Source: JAOACQ01 sp049968515 (GTDB lineage: Bacteria; Spirochaetota; Brevinematia; Brevinematales; JAOACQ01). Taken from it: a DNA stretch of 64,000 bases. Positions within the stretch are counted from its first letter, which is position 1; every line of letters starts with the position of its first letter. The position numbers and the translations under genes were made by a program. A model generated the notes under the pieces. It ran no database searches. It was not told the origin of the DNA and was given only the letters and a program-made list of their open reading frames with translations. The stretch spans positions 1 to 64,000 of the forward strand of contig JBMFQR010000009.1 in the NCBI GenBank assembly GCA_049968515.1, given 5' to 3'. This document shows, piece after piece, positions 35,931-44,153 of the stretch.

Positions 35931-36965
35931 TTAAATATAAGCTTTTTTGTACTTTAAGGCACCAACAATTTTGTGAATTAAAAAAAGCCTCGCCTCATCA
36001 AGATTATCAACATCAAGTCCATATTTATATCTTAAGTAATCATCCTGTCCCGAAAATAATAGACCCCTTAAGTAATTTATATCATCGACATAAAAAACGT
36101 GTTTGTTGAGTAAATCAAAGATAGAAACATACTCTACAAGCTCCGGATAGGTTAACTTTTCAATTTTATTCAGCTTAAGACACTTATCAAAAATCCTGCC
36201 CACCTCCGTTTTTTTCCCAAAAATGAAATTTTCTCTCATTTCACGCTCAACCTTAAGAATATTAATAAGTAGAGACTCAAACTCATTCATAATCTCTTCT
36301 TCAGAAATGCCAAGTGAATAAAGATTAAATATATAGAACAAAGGAATGTTTGAATTTAAAAAAGGCTTAAAAGAGTAAGACATTTCATTTAAAGACCTGG
36401 TAAAACTCTCCAGATTACCCGAATATAAAATTCCTGGAAGATTAACCAGCACAGAAATTCTTAAAGCTGTACCAACATTTAAAATAGAAGTTGTAAGATA
36501 ACCAAACTCCTCATCGTATGCAAACTCTACCCTTTCTTCAAGATCTGTAAGAAAGCCATTTATCCTTTCATACATATTTCTTATATTATAACCAAATTCA
36601 ACAGAAAAAATCTTTAAGTGATCCTCTTCATTAAAAAGCACAACCCAATTACCATTTTTCTGATAACAGAAAACCCTGCTATTCTTTATGAAACTGTCAC
36701 TCAAAACCTTACTGGCAAGGTATACTTGCAGATCCTGACTTGAAAGCTGCTCAATCCTTTGAATCTCCACATCTTTACAAAGGCTCTTTATTTCCTCACA
36801 AACCTTCTCTTCTATTTCCATCTGTGTTTTTTCATCAAGAAACAAAGGAAACTTAAGCCCATCAAGATTTCTTGAAATTCTTACCCTTGAGGTTAACACG
36901 AAGTCATCAAGAGGATTTTTTCGGCGATTTTGTTTTTTTGGAAACTCAATATAGTTCATCTTCAT
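35931..36965 (-). CDS. mcsB: Protein arginine kinase McsB
   Basis: The 344-residue kinase belongs to the phosphagen-kinase family. Visible are LTSRVRISRNLDGLKFPLF, the substrate-loop NEEDHLKI and a C-terminal VDNLDEARLFLIHKIVGAL. It phosphorylates arginines on misfolded proteins to mark them for ClpC. The start overlaps the mcsA stop by 20 bases; an ATG two codons later is equally possible. The canonical phospho-arginine pocket RDxxRA is not clearly present, so allosteric control may differ. Confidence 0.85.
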   Translation of the reverse strand: MKMNYIEFPKKQNRRKNPLDDFVLTSRVRISRNLDGLKFPLFLDEKTQMEIEEKVCEEIKSLCKDVEIQRIEQLSSQDLQVYLASKVLSDSFIKNSRVFCYQKNGNWVVLFNEEDHLKIFSVEFGYNIRNMYERINGFLTDLEERVEFAYDEEFGYLTTSILNVGTALRISVLVNLPGILYSGNLESFTRSLNEMSYSFKPFLNSNIPLFYIFNLYSLGISEEEIMNEFESLLINILKVEREMRENFIFGKKTEVGRIFDKCLKLNKIEKLTYPELVEYVSIFDLLNKHVFYVDDINYLRGLLFSGQDDYLRYKYGLDVDNLDEARLFLIHKIVGALKYKKAYI

Positions 36966-37548
36966 AGTTTATTGGATAAGTTCCTATAAGCTTCTCAAGC
37001 CTTTTTTTTACCTTTTCTGCCTCTTCATAATTTTCGTTCAAAAGAAGTCTTTTTATTTTATTCATCAGAAACATAATCTCTTTTTTAACAAGAAATAGAG
37101 AAACATACTTTTTCGGCATCCTACCCTTATGCTGAACTCCTCTCTCAAAATCCATTATGTAATCTTTTATTTTCTTTCTAAACGTGGTGTAACAATAAGG
37201 ACATCCAAGAAAGCCACTCTCTGTAAAGCCTTTAAATGTTATACCACAATGTGAGCAGATTTCTTCTTTTGCTTCAGTATAACTTTTTGTTTTTGCTGCT
37301 ACTTCAACGCCTTTAATTATATAGCCTATCAGATCCCTCACCTGTGTGAGAGAATTTAATATTTTATCGTCTATATGAGTAAAATCCAGCTTACCTGTGG
37401 AATTCTCAAGATAATGTAAAGCACAGCGGGCACAAAAACCCCTTTCCTCAACCACATTATTCTTTATTATTTTTAGAAAAACAAGAGCATCTTCTTTACC
37501 ACAAACGCTACAAACTTTTCGATGACCGGATTTTTCTGAATGAGGCAT
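36946..37548 (-). CDS. mcsA: McsA, activator of McsB
   Basis: The product is 200 residues. Four CxxC pairs form two zinc ribbons (CSVCGKED with FCARCALH, then CSHCGITFK with CPYCYTTF). The C-terminal UVR motif (NYEEAEKVKKRLEKLI) can contact ClpC. McsA activates the McsB kinase. It heads the operon mcsA-mcsB-clpC. No ctsR gene precedes it, unlike the Firmicutes arrangement. The start follows AAAGGAG. Confidence 0.82.
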   Translation of the reverse strand: MPHSEKSGHRKVCSVCGKEDALVFLKIIKNNVVEERGFCARCALHYLENSTGKLDFTHIDDKILNSLTQVRDLIGYIIKGVEVAAKTKSYTEAKEEICSHCGITFKGFTESGFLGCPYCYTTFRKKIKDYIMDFERGVQHKGRMPKKYVSLFLVKKEIMFLMNKIKRLLLNENYEEAEKVKKRLEKLIGTYPINYEDELY

Positions 37549-37591
37549 AAAAGGCTCCTTTCAGCTTTAGAGTAGAAGTGCTGATACACAA

Positions 37592-37617
37592 AGTTTCGTC
37601 ACCCCGATAACGAAACT
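37592..37617. promoter_or_regulatory. 8-10-8 inverted repeat in the mcsA leader (operator or RNA hairpin)
   Basis: AGTTTCGT (37592-37599) and ACGAAACT (37610-37617) are perfect inverted repeats separated by 10 bases, lying just after the expected start site on the minus strand. It is neither CIRCE nor a CtsR box as I know them. No T-tract follows, so an operator is likelier than a terminator. Confidence 0.5.
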
Positions 37618-37630
37618 AAATCTTATATAT

Positions 37631-37659
37631 ATTATACAATATATAAAAAACAAAGTAAA
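37631..37659 (-). promoter_or_regulatory. Sigma-70-type promoter of mcsA-mcsB-clpC
   Basis: On the minus strand TTTACT (37654-37659), 17 bases and TATAAT (37631-37636). Transcription would start near 37624, immediately before the inverted repeat at 37592-37617. Confidence 0.65.
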
Positions 37660-37750
37660 GCCCTTATAAAAAGTTTTCTCCAGCTTTTCCACTTTCAAAC
37701 CTTGAGTTATATTTCCACTCTCATTGTTGTAACAACATTTTCCTGAAAAA

Positions 37751-37786
37751 ACAAAAAAGCATTGCCTTATTTCAAGCAACGCCTTT
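37751..37786 (-). terminator. Terminator-like hairpin, copy 1 of a direct repeat flanking vapBC
   Basis: On the minus strand AAAGGCGTTGC and GCAATGCTTT form an imperfect stem followed by TTTTG. It ends the vapC transcript. Bases 37762-37786 are identical over 25 bases to 38573-38597. Confidence 0.55.
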
Positions 37787-37812
37787 AAGATTAAAATCTC
37801 CCTCACAACTTA

Positions 37813-38232
37813 TCAACTTATGAAAACACACTCATAATCCAACTCAACCTTTGCAATTTTATATAACATTTCATCAGAAGTAATAAATCTATCAACCTCT
37901 TTTATTTTAGCAGAAGTTAATTGTATACTATCAAGTGTTCTCAGTCTGTGCTTTCTAATCATTTCAATGGCAAGCAGTTCCAGCATCGCATCAAACTTAA
38001 CAATTTCAAAATTAAGATAATCCAGTTTAAACTCACGCAAAACAGTTTGAAACTCTTCTTTACTTAATGACTTATCCACCAATCTTCTCTCAATTGCTGA
38101 ATGAAATTCTATTTTTGTAATCGGTGAGACAAATATTTCTGAAGATACATCAAAAACGTGATTTAACTCTTCACTTCCTGATTCTTTTATATACCTTTTA
38201 ACAAGAGACGACGTATCAATAAACACTCTCAC
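37813..38232 (-). CDS. vapC: PIN-domain ribonuclease toxin (VapC family)
   Basis: The product is 139 residues with a GTG start at 38232 that overlaps the antitoxin TGA by four bases (GTGA). The four acidic residues of the PIN active site are in place: Asp6 (FIDTSSLVKRYIKE), Glu42 (TKIEFHSAIERR), Asp101 (RLRTLDSIQL) and Asp120 (FITSDEML). It would cleave RNA when freed from its antitoxin. The gene is intact. It is bounded by two near-identical terminator repeats. Confidence 0.85.
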   Translation of the reverse strand: MRVFIDTSSLVKRYIKESGSEELNHVFDVSSEIFVSPITKIEFHSAIERRLVDKSLSKEEFQTVLREFKLDYLNFEIVKFDAMLELLAIEMIRKHRLRTLDSIQLTSAKIKEVDRFITSDEMLYKIAKVELDYECVFIS

Positions 38233-38414
38233 TCTTCATACCTCAATCGCACAATTGTCTTAGATAGAGGTTCTCCTTTAATAGAAACCTGATTTATCTT
38301 TCGTTGCCATGACTTTTTTTCTATTCGAATCTCAACATCACTTTTACTCTCCGGCAAATCATTGTCCAGAATCTTTATTTTACCATTTTCATAGGTTCCA
38401 TGTAGTATTATCAT
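38229..38414 (-). CDS. VapB-like antitoxin
   Basis: The product is 61 residues from the ATG at 38414, chosen because GGAGG lies eight bases upstream. It starts MIILHGTYENGKIKILDNDL, a beta-hairpin AbrB/DUF104-like beginning, and ends with a charged tail that would wrap the toxin. Its stop is coupled to the vapC start. The pairing with a PIN toxin rather than sequence identity supports the assignment. Confidence 0.7.
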   Translation of the reverse strand: MIILHGTYENGKIKILDNDLPESKSDVEIRIEKKSWQRKINQVSIKGEPLSKTIVRLRYEE

Positions 38415-38565
38415 ACCACATTCCTCCATAGAGTGATATTGCAACCTCTTTCCTTTTGCAAAATTTTATAAAAATTACACAATTTATATAATATGGAATA
38501 AACACATTTTTCTGTATGTTTTAATTATATAAACAACTGCTTACAAAGTCAATATTTCAAACAAA

Positions 38566-38597
38566 AAAGGCGTTGCCTTATTTCAAGCAACGCCTTT
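38566..38597 (-). terminator. Perfect rho-independent terminator of flgE, copy 2 of the direct repeat
   Basis: AAAGGCGTTGC (38566-38576) and GCAACGCCTTT (38587-38597) form an 11-bp perfect stem with a 10-base loop; on the minus strand it is followed by TTTTTTG. It lies 16 bases after the flgE stop. Confidence 0.85.
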
Positions 38598-38613
38598 CTC
38601 TTTATCTAAAATC

Positions 38614-39978
38614 TTATCTCTTCAGATTCAAAATTTCCCTCAGCATATCATCACTTGTTGTTACCACTCTCGAGTTAGCCTGAAAGCCTCTTTCAGTGAC
38701 AATCATATCGGTAAATGTTTCGGAAAGGTCAACGTTAGACATTTCGAGTGTACCAGCATTTATTTTTCCTCTACCCTGGGTGCCAGCCTCACCTACATTT
38801 GGCATTCCGGAGTTGTTTGACTCAGAGAATAATGTCTCACCTTCTTTTATCAAACCCATCGGATTAACAAAGGCTGCAACTGCTATCTGACCCAACGTCC
38901 TGATTTCACCATTTGAGTAATTTCCTGTGATAGTTCCAGAATCATCTATCTTGAATGACTCAAGATAGCCCATCTCATAACCATCCTGAAAATATGCCCT
39001 TGTTGAAGTTGGAGCACTGAATTGAGTTACTGAATCTTTCACCTGTCCTGATGTGCCGAGTGCAAGGTTGAAATTTCTTGTTTCACCATCGGGAAGTGTG
39101 TAGACCACATTCGCAGTCAATATCCCTTCTGTTAAAGTTTGAGGATTTGCACCTGCTGCTTCTCCAATAGAAGCGATTGTTCCATTGGTATTAAAGTTTA
39201 AAATCAACTCATTGTTTGTGTCGACCTTGGCTCCACCAACGTTTATCTTTATCGTATCTGTTGCAACACCATCAATTGTGGCAGTCATTCTCCACCTGTT
39301 CAAATCTTCTCGTCTGAAATTCAAGAGAAGGGCATGTTTATTACCATATCTGTCGAAAATGTCTATTCTTGTGGAATGAGTATTCTTTATCAATTCTTCC
39401 TGCGTGGGATTTGCACCCAAAATTGGCGTGTCAAAATTCAGATTGCTCTTTACTCTGACAACAGAGGTTTCTCTTGCCTCAAGTTTTTCCATTAGAGGAA
39501 TCTTTATGTCTTCAACAGGCGCAGAGGTGTTTATAATTCTCTCCCCATTTTCAAGGGTAATTGCATTCCAACCCTGAACCTTTAAACCATTTGCATTAAC
39601 GAGTGTCCCTTCCTTATCAATCAGAAAGTTTCCATTTCTTGTATAAAATGTCCTCTCACCGAGCTTCATCACAAAGAACCCCTCTCCTGCAATGGCAAGG
39701 TCAGTATTCTTTCCGGTAACCTGCAAGCTTCCCTGATTCATCAATGTATCGATAGAGGCAATTGTCATACCAAGACCTACCTGCTTCGGGTTTAAACCAC
39801 CTCTTTCATCGGTTGGTTTTGCTGCACCGGTCAATGTCTGGGAAAGAATATCCTGAAATGTAACCCTTCCTTTTTTAAAGCCCGTAGTATTAACGTTTGC
39901 GACATTGTTACCAATCACATCCATTCTTGTTTGATGGTTCTGTAAACCAGAAACCGCTGAATATAATGAACGCATCAT
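38614..39978 (-). CDS. flgE: Flagellar hook protein FlgE
   Basis: The product is 454 residues with the N-terminal D0 helix LYSAVSGLQNHQTRMDVIGNNVANVNTTGFK, written here only in part as SGLQNHQTRMDVIGNN, and a C-terminal TERGFQANSRVVTTSDDML. Spirochaete hooks are stiffened by a lysinoalanine cross-link between Lys165 and Cys178 (Treponema denticola numbering). Here Lys165 (LMEKLEARE) and Asn179 are present but residue 178 is Ser (VVRVKSNLNF) and the protein has no Cys. It is the last gene of fliK-flgD-flgE and ends at a strong terminator. Confidence 0.93.
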   Translation of the reverse strand: MMRSLYSAVSGLQNHQTRMDVIGNNVANVNTTGFKKGRVTFQDILSQTLTGAAKPTDERGGLNPKQVGLGMTIASIDTLMNQGSLQVTGKNTDLAIAGEGFFVMKLGERTFYTRNGNFLIDKEGTLVNANGLKVQGWNAITLENGERIINTSAPVEDIKIPLMEKLEARETSVVRVKSNLNFDTPILGANPTQEELIKNTHSTRIDIFDRYGNKHALLLNFRREDLNRWRMTATIDGVATDTIKINVGGAKVDTNNELILNFNTNGTIASIGEAAGANPQTLTEGILTANVVYTLPDGETRNFNLALGTSGQVKDSVTQFSAPTSTRAYFQDGYEMGYLESFKIDDSGTITGNYSNGEIRTLGQIAVAAFVNPMGLIKEGETLFSESNNSGMPNVGEAGTQGRGKINAGTLEMSNVDLSETFTDMIVTERGFQANSRVVTTSDDMLREILNLKR

Positions 39979-39989
39979 AGGCTAACTCC

Positions 39990-40538
39990 TTAAAATCTTG
40001 AAAATACAAAATTATCTGTGTGCTCAAACTTATCTACAGTTACATTATCAACTTTTTGAGATTGAGAAGATGTGGCTTCTCTCTTATTTTCCATCTCTTT
40101 TACCTCTACAATCTTATCTGGAGAAACCTCTTTTCCGTCAACCATAAGGAATGTTTCACCGGCCTTTACCTTGATACTTTCAACCTGTCCACTCAATGTA
40201 TTGCCATTATCATCATTCCAGAAAACAAGCTTATTAACAAGCCCAAGTGACCTTGTAAAAGCAAACTCTCTCACAAGATTTTTCATACTCTCCCCCACCT
40301 GATTCATCTGCTTTAAGGCAGTAAACTGTGCCATCTGTGTTATAAATTCTCTATCCTCCATCGGTTTTGTGGGATCCTGTGTCTTTAGCTGTGTAATAAG
40401 GAGTTTCATAAAATCAGCTTCTTCGAGTGTTGCCTTGCTGACAACCTTCTGCCTTTCCTTTAGTTCTTTATTGAATGCATCCACCTTGTAATTAGTTTCA
40501 GTTATCTCAGCTGGTGACATCAAAACATTTATACTCAT
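39990..40538 (-). CDS. flgD: Flagellar hook capping protein FlgD
   Basis: The product is 182 residues from the ATG at 40538 (AGGAGG upstream; a GTG one codon earlier is the alternative). The conserved block EADFMKLLITQLKTQDPTKP followed by MEDREFITQMAQFTALKQM is diagnostic. The C-terminal half is shorter than in enterobacteria and may lack the full Ig-like insert. FlgD caps the growing hook. It lies between fliK and flgE. Confidence 0.92.
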   Translation of the reverse strand: MSINVLMSPAEITETNYKVDAFNKELKERQKVVSKATLEEADFMKLLITQLKTQDPTKPMEDREFITQMAQFTALKQMNQVGESMKNLVREFAFTRSLGLVNKLVFWNDDNGNTLSGQVESIKVKAGETFLMVDGKEVSPDKIVEVKEMENKREATSSQSQKVDNVTVDKFEHTDNFVFSRF

Positions 40539-40547
40539 CACTTCCTC

Positions 40548-41753
40548 CTACACCAGATAATTTATTATTCCATCATAAAGAGAACCTGTATAATGCTCTG
40601 TTTCTTCACTAACCTCATTAAGATTCTTTACCCTGCCAAAAGTAAAACTTTTCTCTTCCATTCCCTCAAAATTTTGCTCACCTGAAGTATCAAACTCACC
40701 GAGGCTTATATCGATTCTGCCAATATTCACACCAGCCTGATTCAGGGATTGAGCAAGGCTCTCTTTATTCTGGTCAAAAAGCATAAAGGCTTCTTTTGTT
40801 GAAACCACAATCTTTCCGGTAAGCTGTCCATCCTCGAGTGTAAATTTCATATTCATCTTTCCGAGATCTGGCGGAAAAAGCTGCATTTTTAACTCACTTT
40901 TGCCTTCTCTTACGATTATTACAGCTTTTCCGGTAATCTGGGCAATAAGTGACTCAATATTAACCCTGTTAAGGCTGCTTGTAAAAACATTGTAATTTTT
41001 AACAACAGCATTTTCTATAGGTTTCTCGACCCTTTTGTCATTAACCAGTATAAATTCCTTTAAAAAATCCACCTCTTTTTTGTTTACATTTAAATACTTT
41101 TCATTTGTACTAAGTAAATTCTCTATATTCTTATCCCTTTCAATCCTCACATTTTCAAATTTTACAACCGGTTTTTCTGTTGTTTTCGATAATTCTATAT
41201 TTTTCTTATCTTCAATCTTGTTAATCAATTTGCTAACATCCTCTGTGTTCTTCTCTAAGGGGAAATGTATATTTTCTCTAATAGCAGAAAGAATAGGAGA
41301 AGTGGATTTAATCAACTCTTTTAGCGATTTAAAGTCTGCTTTTTCGATAAGATTCAACGTTAAAGCTAAAAGCTGTTCAATCGAGAAGATTAGATTTTCA
41401 AAGTTCGATAGATCGTCAAAAATTTTACCACTTTCAGATTTAACATTAGCTTCTTTAATAAGGTCTAAAAGTAATTTTAAATCCTTTAGAAAATTCTTTA
41501 TTGTTATCTGGTCTTCAATACTCAAATCTTTATTTTCTTTTATGGCTTCCAGTTTCTTTTCAATCTTATCAATCTTTTCTGTTATTTTTGAGGTTTCCTG
41601 TTTATTGGCTTTTATGTCTTTTTCAATCTTTTCGAGTGTTTCTTTAAAAGAAATGCCGTTCTCATTTTCATTAAATCTGACTTTTGTTTTTTCAACTATG
41701 TTATCTGATTTTATGTCTGATATAGAATTATTTTTATTTATTAACTCAAGCAT
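40548..41753 (-). CDS. fliK: Flagellar hook-length control protein FliK
   Basis: The product is 401 residues from the ATG at 41753 (AGGAGGCAGG upstream). The first 290 residues are highly charged and low-complexity (EKIDKIEKKLEAIKENKDL), as is usual for the ruler part. The C-terminal Flg_hook domain is visible as LKMQLFPPDLGKMNMKFTL followed by a helix ending in NQAGVNIGRIDISLGEF. It measures hook length and triggers the FlhB specificity switch. It begins the fliK-flgD-flgE unit. Confidence 0.8.
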   Translation of the reverse strand: MLELINKNNSISDIKSDNIVEKTKVRFNENENGISFKETLEKIEKDIKANKQETSKITEKIDKIEKKLEAIKENKDLSIEDQITIKNFLKDLKLLLDLIKEANVKSESGKIFDDLSNFENLIFSIEQLLALTLNLIEKADFKSLKELIKSTSPILSAIRENIHFPLEKNTEDVSKLINKIEDKKNIELSKTTEKPVVKFENVRIERDKNIENLLSTNEKYLNVNKKEVDFLKEFILVNDKRVEKPIENAVVKNYNVFTSSLNRVNIESLIAQITGKAVIIVREGKSELKMQLFPPDLGKMNMKFTLEDGQLTGKIVVSTKEAFMLFDQNKESLAQSLNQAGVNIGRIDISLGEFDTSGEQNFEGMEEKSFTFGRVKNLNEVSEETEHYTGSLYDGIINYLV

Positions 41754-41825
41754 CCTGCCTCCTGCTTTATTTCTCATTTTATCTTTTCGGTAGAAAAAGA
41801 AAAATGTTAACAAAAAATTGTGAAA

Positions 41826-43202
41826 TTAAAAAAACAACTTTGCAATTTTTTCCTTCTTCTTTGTATAAGGTGGGTAGCGTAATTTTATATCGATGAGATT
41901 TGAATTCTTAAAGACTGCCTTTTTATTTGAAAAGGTTTCAAAGCTAAATATACCATGATATTTACCTATACCGCTATAGCCCACTCCGCCAAACGGGAGA
42001 TTATAGTTTCCAGTATGCAAAAGTGTGTCATTGACACATACACCACCGCTCGAGACATTTTCAAGATAAAACCTCTCCCTCTTTTTTGAAGTGGTAAATA
42101 GATAAAAAGCCAAAGGTTTTTCCTTCTTTAAAATATAGCTAACAGCCTCTTCATCCCTATCAAAAGTTATTAGGGGTAAAACAGGACCAAAAATTTCATC
42201 CTGCATTACCTTTGAATTATCCCTTACATTATCAAGAAGGACGAGAGGCATAAACAAATCATCTTTGTCTGGCAAAGCAGGATTTAAAACATTTCCCTCT
42301 TTTAGATAACCTGAAAGCCTTTCAAAACTTTCATTGGAAATAATACGAGAAAAATCATTCGATTTTTTTAGATTCTCACCATAGAAAAGCTTTAATTCTT
42401 TTAGAATTAGTTTAACAAGCTCATCTTTTACAGAGCTACTGACAAGCAAATAATCAGGTGCAACACACGTCTGACCTGCATTAACCATCTTGCCCCAGAG
42501 TATCCTTCTTGCTGCAATCTTAAGATTGGCATCCTCACAGATAACACAGGGACTTTTGCCACCAAGTTCAAGCACAACTGGAGTTAGATTTTTAGCTGCA
42601 CTTTCCATCACCACCCTGCCAAGTTGTGGGCTTCCAGTAAAAAAGATAAAATCAAATCTCTGTTTTAATAAAATCTGATTCACATCTCGATGACCTTCGA
42701 CAACAGTAATGTACTCATCCAGAAACGTGTCTTCTAGGATTCTTCTAATAACGCCAGATATAGCAGGTGTGTACGGAGATAGCTTTAGTACACAACAGTT
42801 GCCAGCAGCAATCGCCCCAATAAGTGGGGAAAATGAAAGCTGGAAAGGGTAATTCCATGGTGAAATTATAAGCGCCACTCCATATGGTTCATTGTAGATA
42901 TAAGAACTCCCCGGAAAGGCAAATAAAGGTGTCTTTACTTTCTTTGGTTTCGCCAAACTATCAACTTTTCTGATTAAAAATTTCAATTCATGTAAAATAA
43001 TGCCTATTTCTGTTAAAAAAGACTCAAATGGAGGTTTCTTAAAATCCTTAAATATTGCAGCTTTAATGTCATCTTCAGCCTGGGTTATAGCCTTATAAAG
43101 CCTTTTGAGTTGACTTTTCCTGAATGTAACTTTTCTGGTTATACCTGTAGCAAAAAATTCTTTTTGCTTTTGAATAACACTTTTTATTTGCGATTCATCC
43201 AT
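41826..43202 (-). CDS. Aldehyde dehydrogenase, class-3-like
   Basis: The product is 458 residues. NAD(P)-dependent oxidation of aldehydes to acids is expected. Catalytic residues are intact: Asn117 (ISPWNYPF), Glu212 (VLELGGKSP) and Cys246 (NAGQTCVAPDY); EIFGPVLPL and the C-terminal PFGGVGYSGIGKYHG also fit. The length and the C-terminal YPPYT tail resemble the fatty-aldehyde (ALDH3) group. It lies inside the flagellar region, between flhG and fliK, with no clear motility role. Confidence 0.9.
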   Translation of the reverse strand: MDESQIKSVIQKQKEFFATGITRKVTFRKSQLKRLYKAITQAEDDIKAAIFKDFKKPPFESFLTEIGIILHELKFLIRKVDSLAKPKKVKTPLFAFPGSSYIYNEPYGVALIISPWNYPFQLSFSPLIGAIAAGNCCVLKLSPYTPAISGVIRRILEDTFLDEYITVVEGHRDVNQILLKQRFDFIFFTGSPQLGRVVMESAAKNLTPVVLELGGKSPCVICEDANLKIAARRILWGKMVNAGQTCVAPDYLLVSSSVKDELVKLILKELKLFYGENLKKSNDFSRIISNESFERLSGYLKEGNVLNPALPDKDDLFMPLVLLDNVRDNSKVMQDEIFGPVLPLITFDRDEEAVSYILKKEKPLAFYLFTTSKKRERFYLENVSSGGVCVNDTLLHTGNYNLPFGGVGYSGIGKYHGIFSFETFSNKKAVFKNSNLIDIKLRYPPYTKKKEKIAKLFF

Positions 43203-43264
43203 ATAACGAAATATTACATAACAACGTAAGGCATTATAGTCTGATATCCCTAAATAAAACTTTT

Positions 43265-44131
43265 CTATTTAAAGATATTCTTAAAGAACTTCTGCCATCC
43301 ACTTTCTTCTTCAGGAACTTCAAGATTCATAATTCTTCTTGCAATGTGATTGACACAAATCGAAACATTGTGAGAAGGATATAGCTGCACATAAGGAATC
43401 TGTTTTCTAACCGAATTTGATACCACTTCATCATCATAAATAAATCCAAGATTCTCAACTTTTACATTCAAAAACTGTGAGCATACATCGATGACCTTCT
43501 TTGCAACCTTTGTAGCCTCAGATGTATTCTTTACCCTGTTTATCACAAGCTTTATATCTGGGTTTTCAACCTCAGCAACTATCGACTTTATTACACCATA
43601 GGCATCTGTTATTGCTGTCGGCTCTGGTGTTGTAATAACAATAATTTCGTGCGCAGATGCAACAAATGTCAATACATTGGATGTAATACCCGCAGCTGTA
43701 TCAATAATAATAAAATCAGCATAGCTTATTTCCTTTAATGCACTAACAAGATTTTCCTTCTCTTCTTCCTTGAGATTTGCAAGCTGGAATAATCCTGATG
43801 CACCCGCAATAAAATCAATGCCATATTCAGACTTATATATCACATCCGTCATCTTTTTCTGCCCCTTTATCACATGAAAAAGGTTGTATTTTGGTATAAA
43901 ACCAAGCAAAATATGTATATTGGCAAGCCCTAAATCTGCATCAAAAACCATAACTTTCTTCGGATTGTCCTTCATATTGGCAAGACTTATTCCAAGATTG
44001 AGCGAAAAGCTTGACTTTCCCACCCCACCCTTTCCAGAGGTAATAGCTATAATCTTTGTATTGGAGCGAGGCAATTCTCTCATCAACTTTCTTAAACCTT
44101 CTGCCTGATCAGGCCCAAGAAGTGTAGACAT
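43265..44131 (-). CDS. flhG: Flagellar number regulator FlhG (MinD-like ATPase)
   Basis: The product is 288 residues. The deviant Walker A is TSGKGGVGKSSFSLNLGISL, the ATPase switch is MVFDADLGLANIHILLG, and a later FIIIDTAAGI. FlhG antagonises FlhF to set flagellar number. The C-terminus is MNLEVPEEESGWQKFFKNIF, a likely membrane-targeting amphipathic helix. It follows flhF by 22 bases. Confidence 0.9.
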   Translation of the reverse strand: MSTLLGPDQAEGLRKLMRELPRSNTKIIAITSGKGGVGKSSFSLNLGISLANMKDNPKKVMVFDADLGLANIHILLGFIPKYNLFHVIKGQKKMTDVIYKSEYGIDFIAGASGLFQLANLKEEEKENLVSALKEISYADFIIIDTAAGITSNVLTFVASAHEIIVITTPEPTAITDAYGVIKSIVAEVENPDIKLVINRVKNTSEATKVAKKVIDVCSQFLNVKVENLGFIYDDEVVSNSVRKQIPYVQLYPSHNVSICVNHIARRIMNLEVPEEESGWQKFFKNIFK

Positions 44132-44153
44132 AAGTCATTCCACCTTAATTTTC

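Noticed and set aside
37603..37610. CCCGATAA in the mcsA leader as a sigma-28 promoter on the plus strand
   Set aside because: The AAAGTTT before it is only six bases away rather than 11, and no plus-strand gene follows.
37592..37617. CIRCE or CtsR box in the mcsA leader
   Set aside because: The repeat sequence and spacing match neither TTAGCACTC-N9-GAGTGCTAA nor GGTCAAA direct repeats, so it is reported as an unnamed inverted repeat.
41035..41793. Long plus-strand frame of 252 codons, Ser/Phe-rich
   Set aside because: It is antisense to fliK; its composition is the mirror of the Lys/Glu-rich ruler region, a known artefact.
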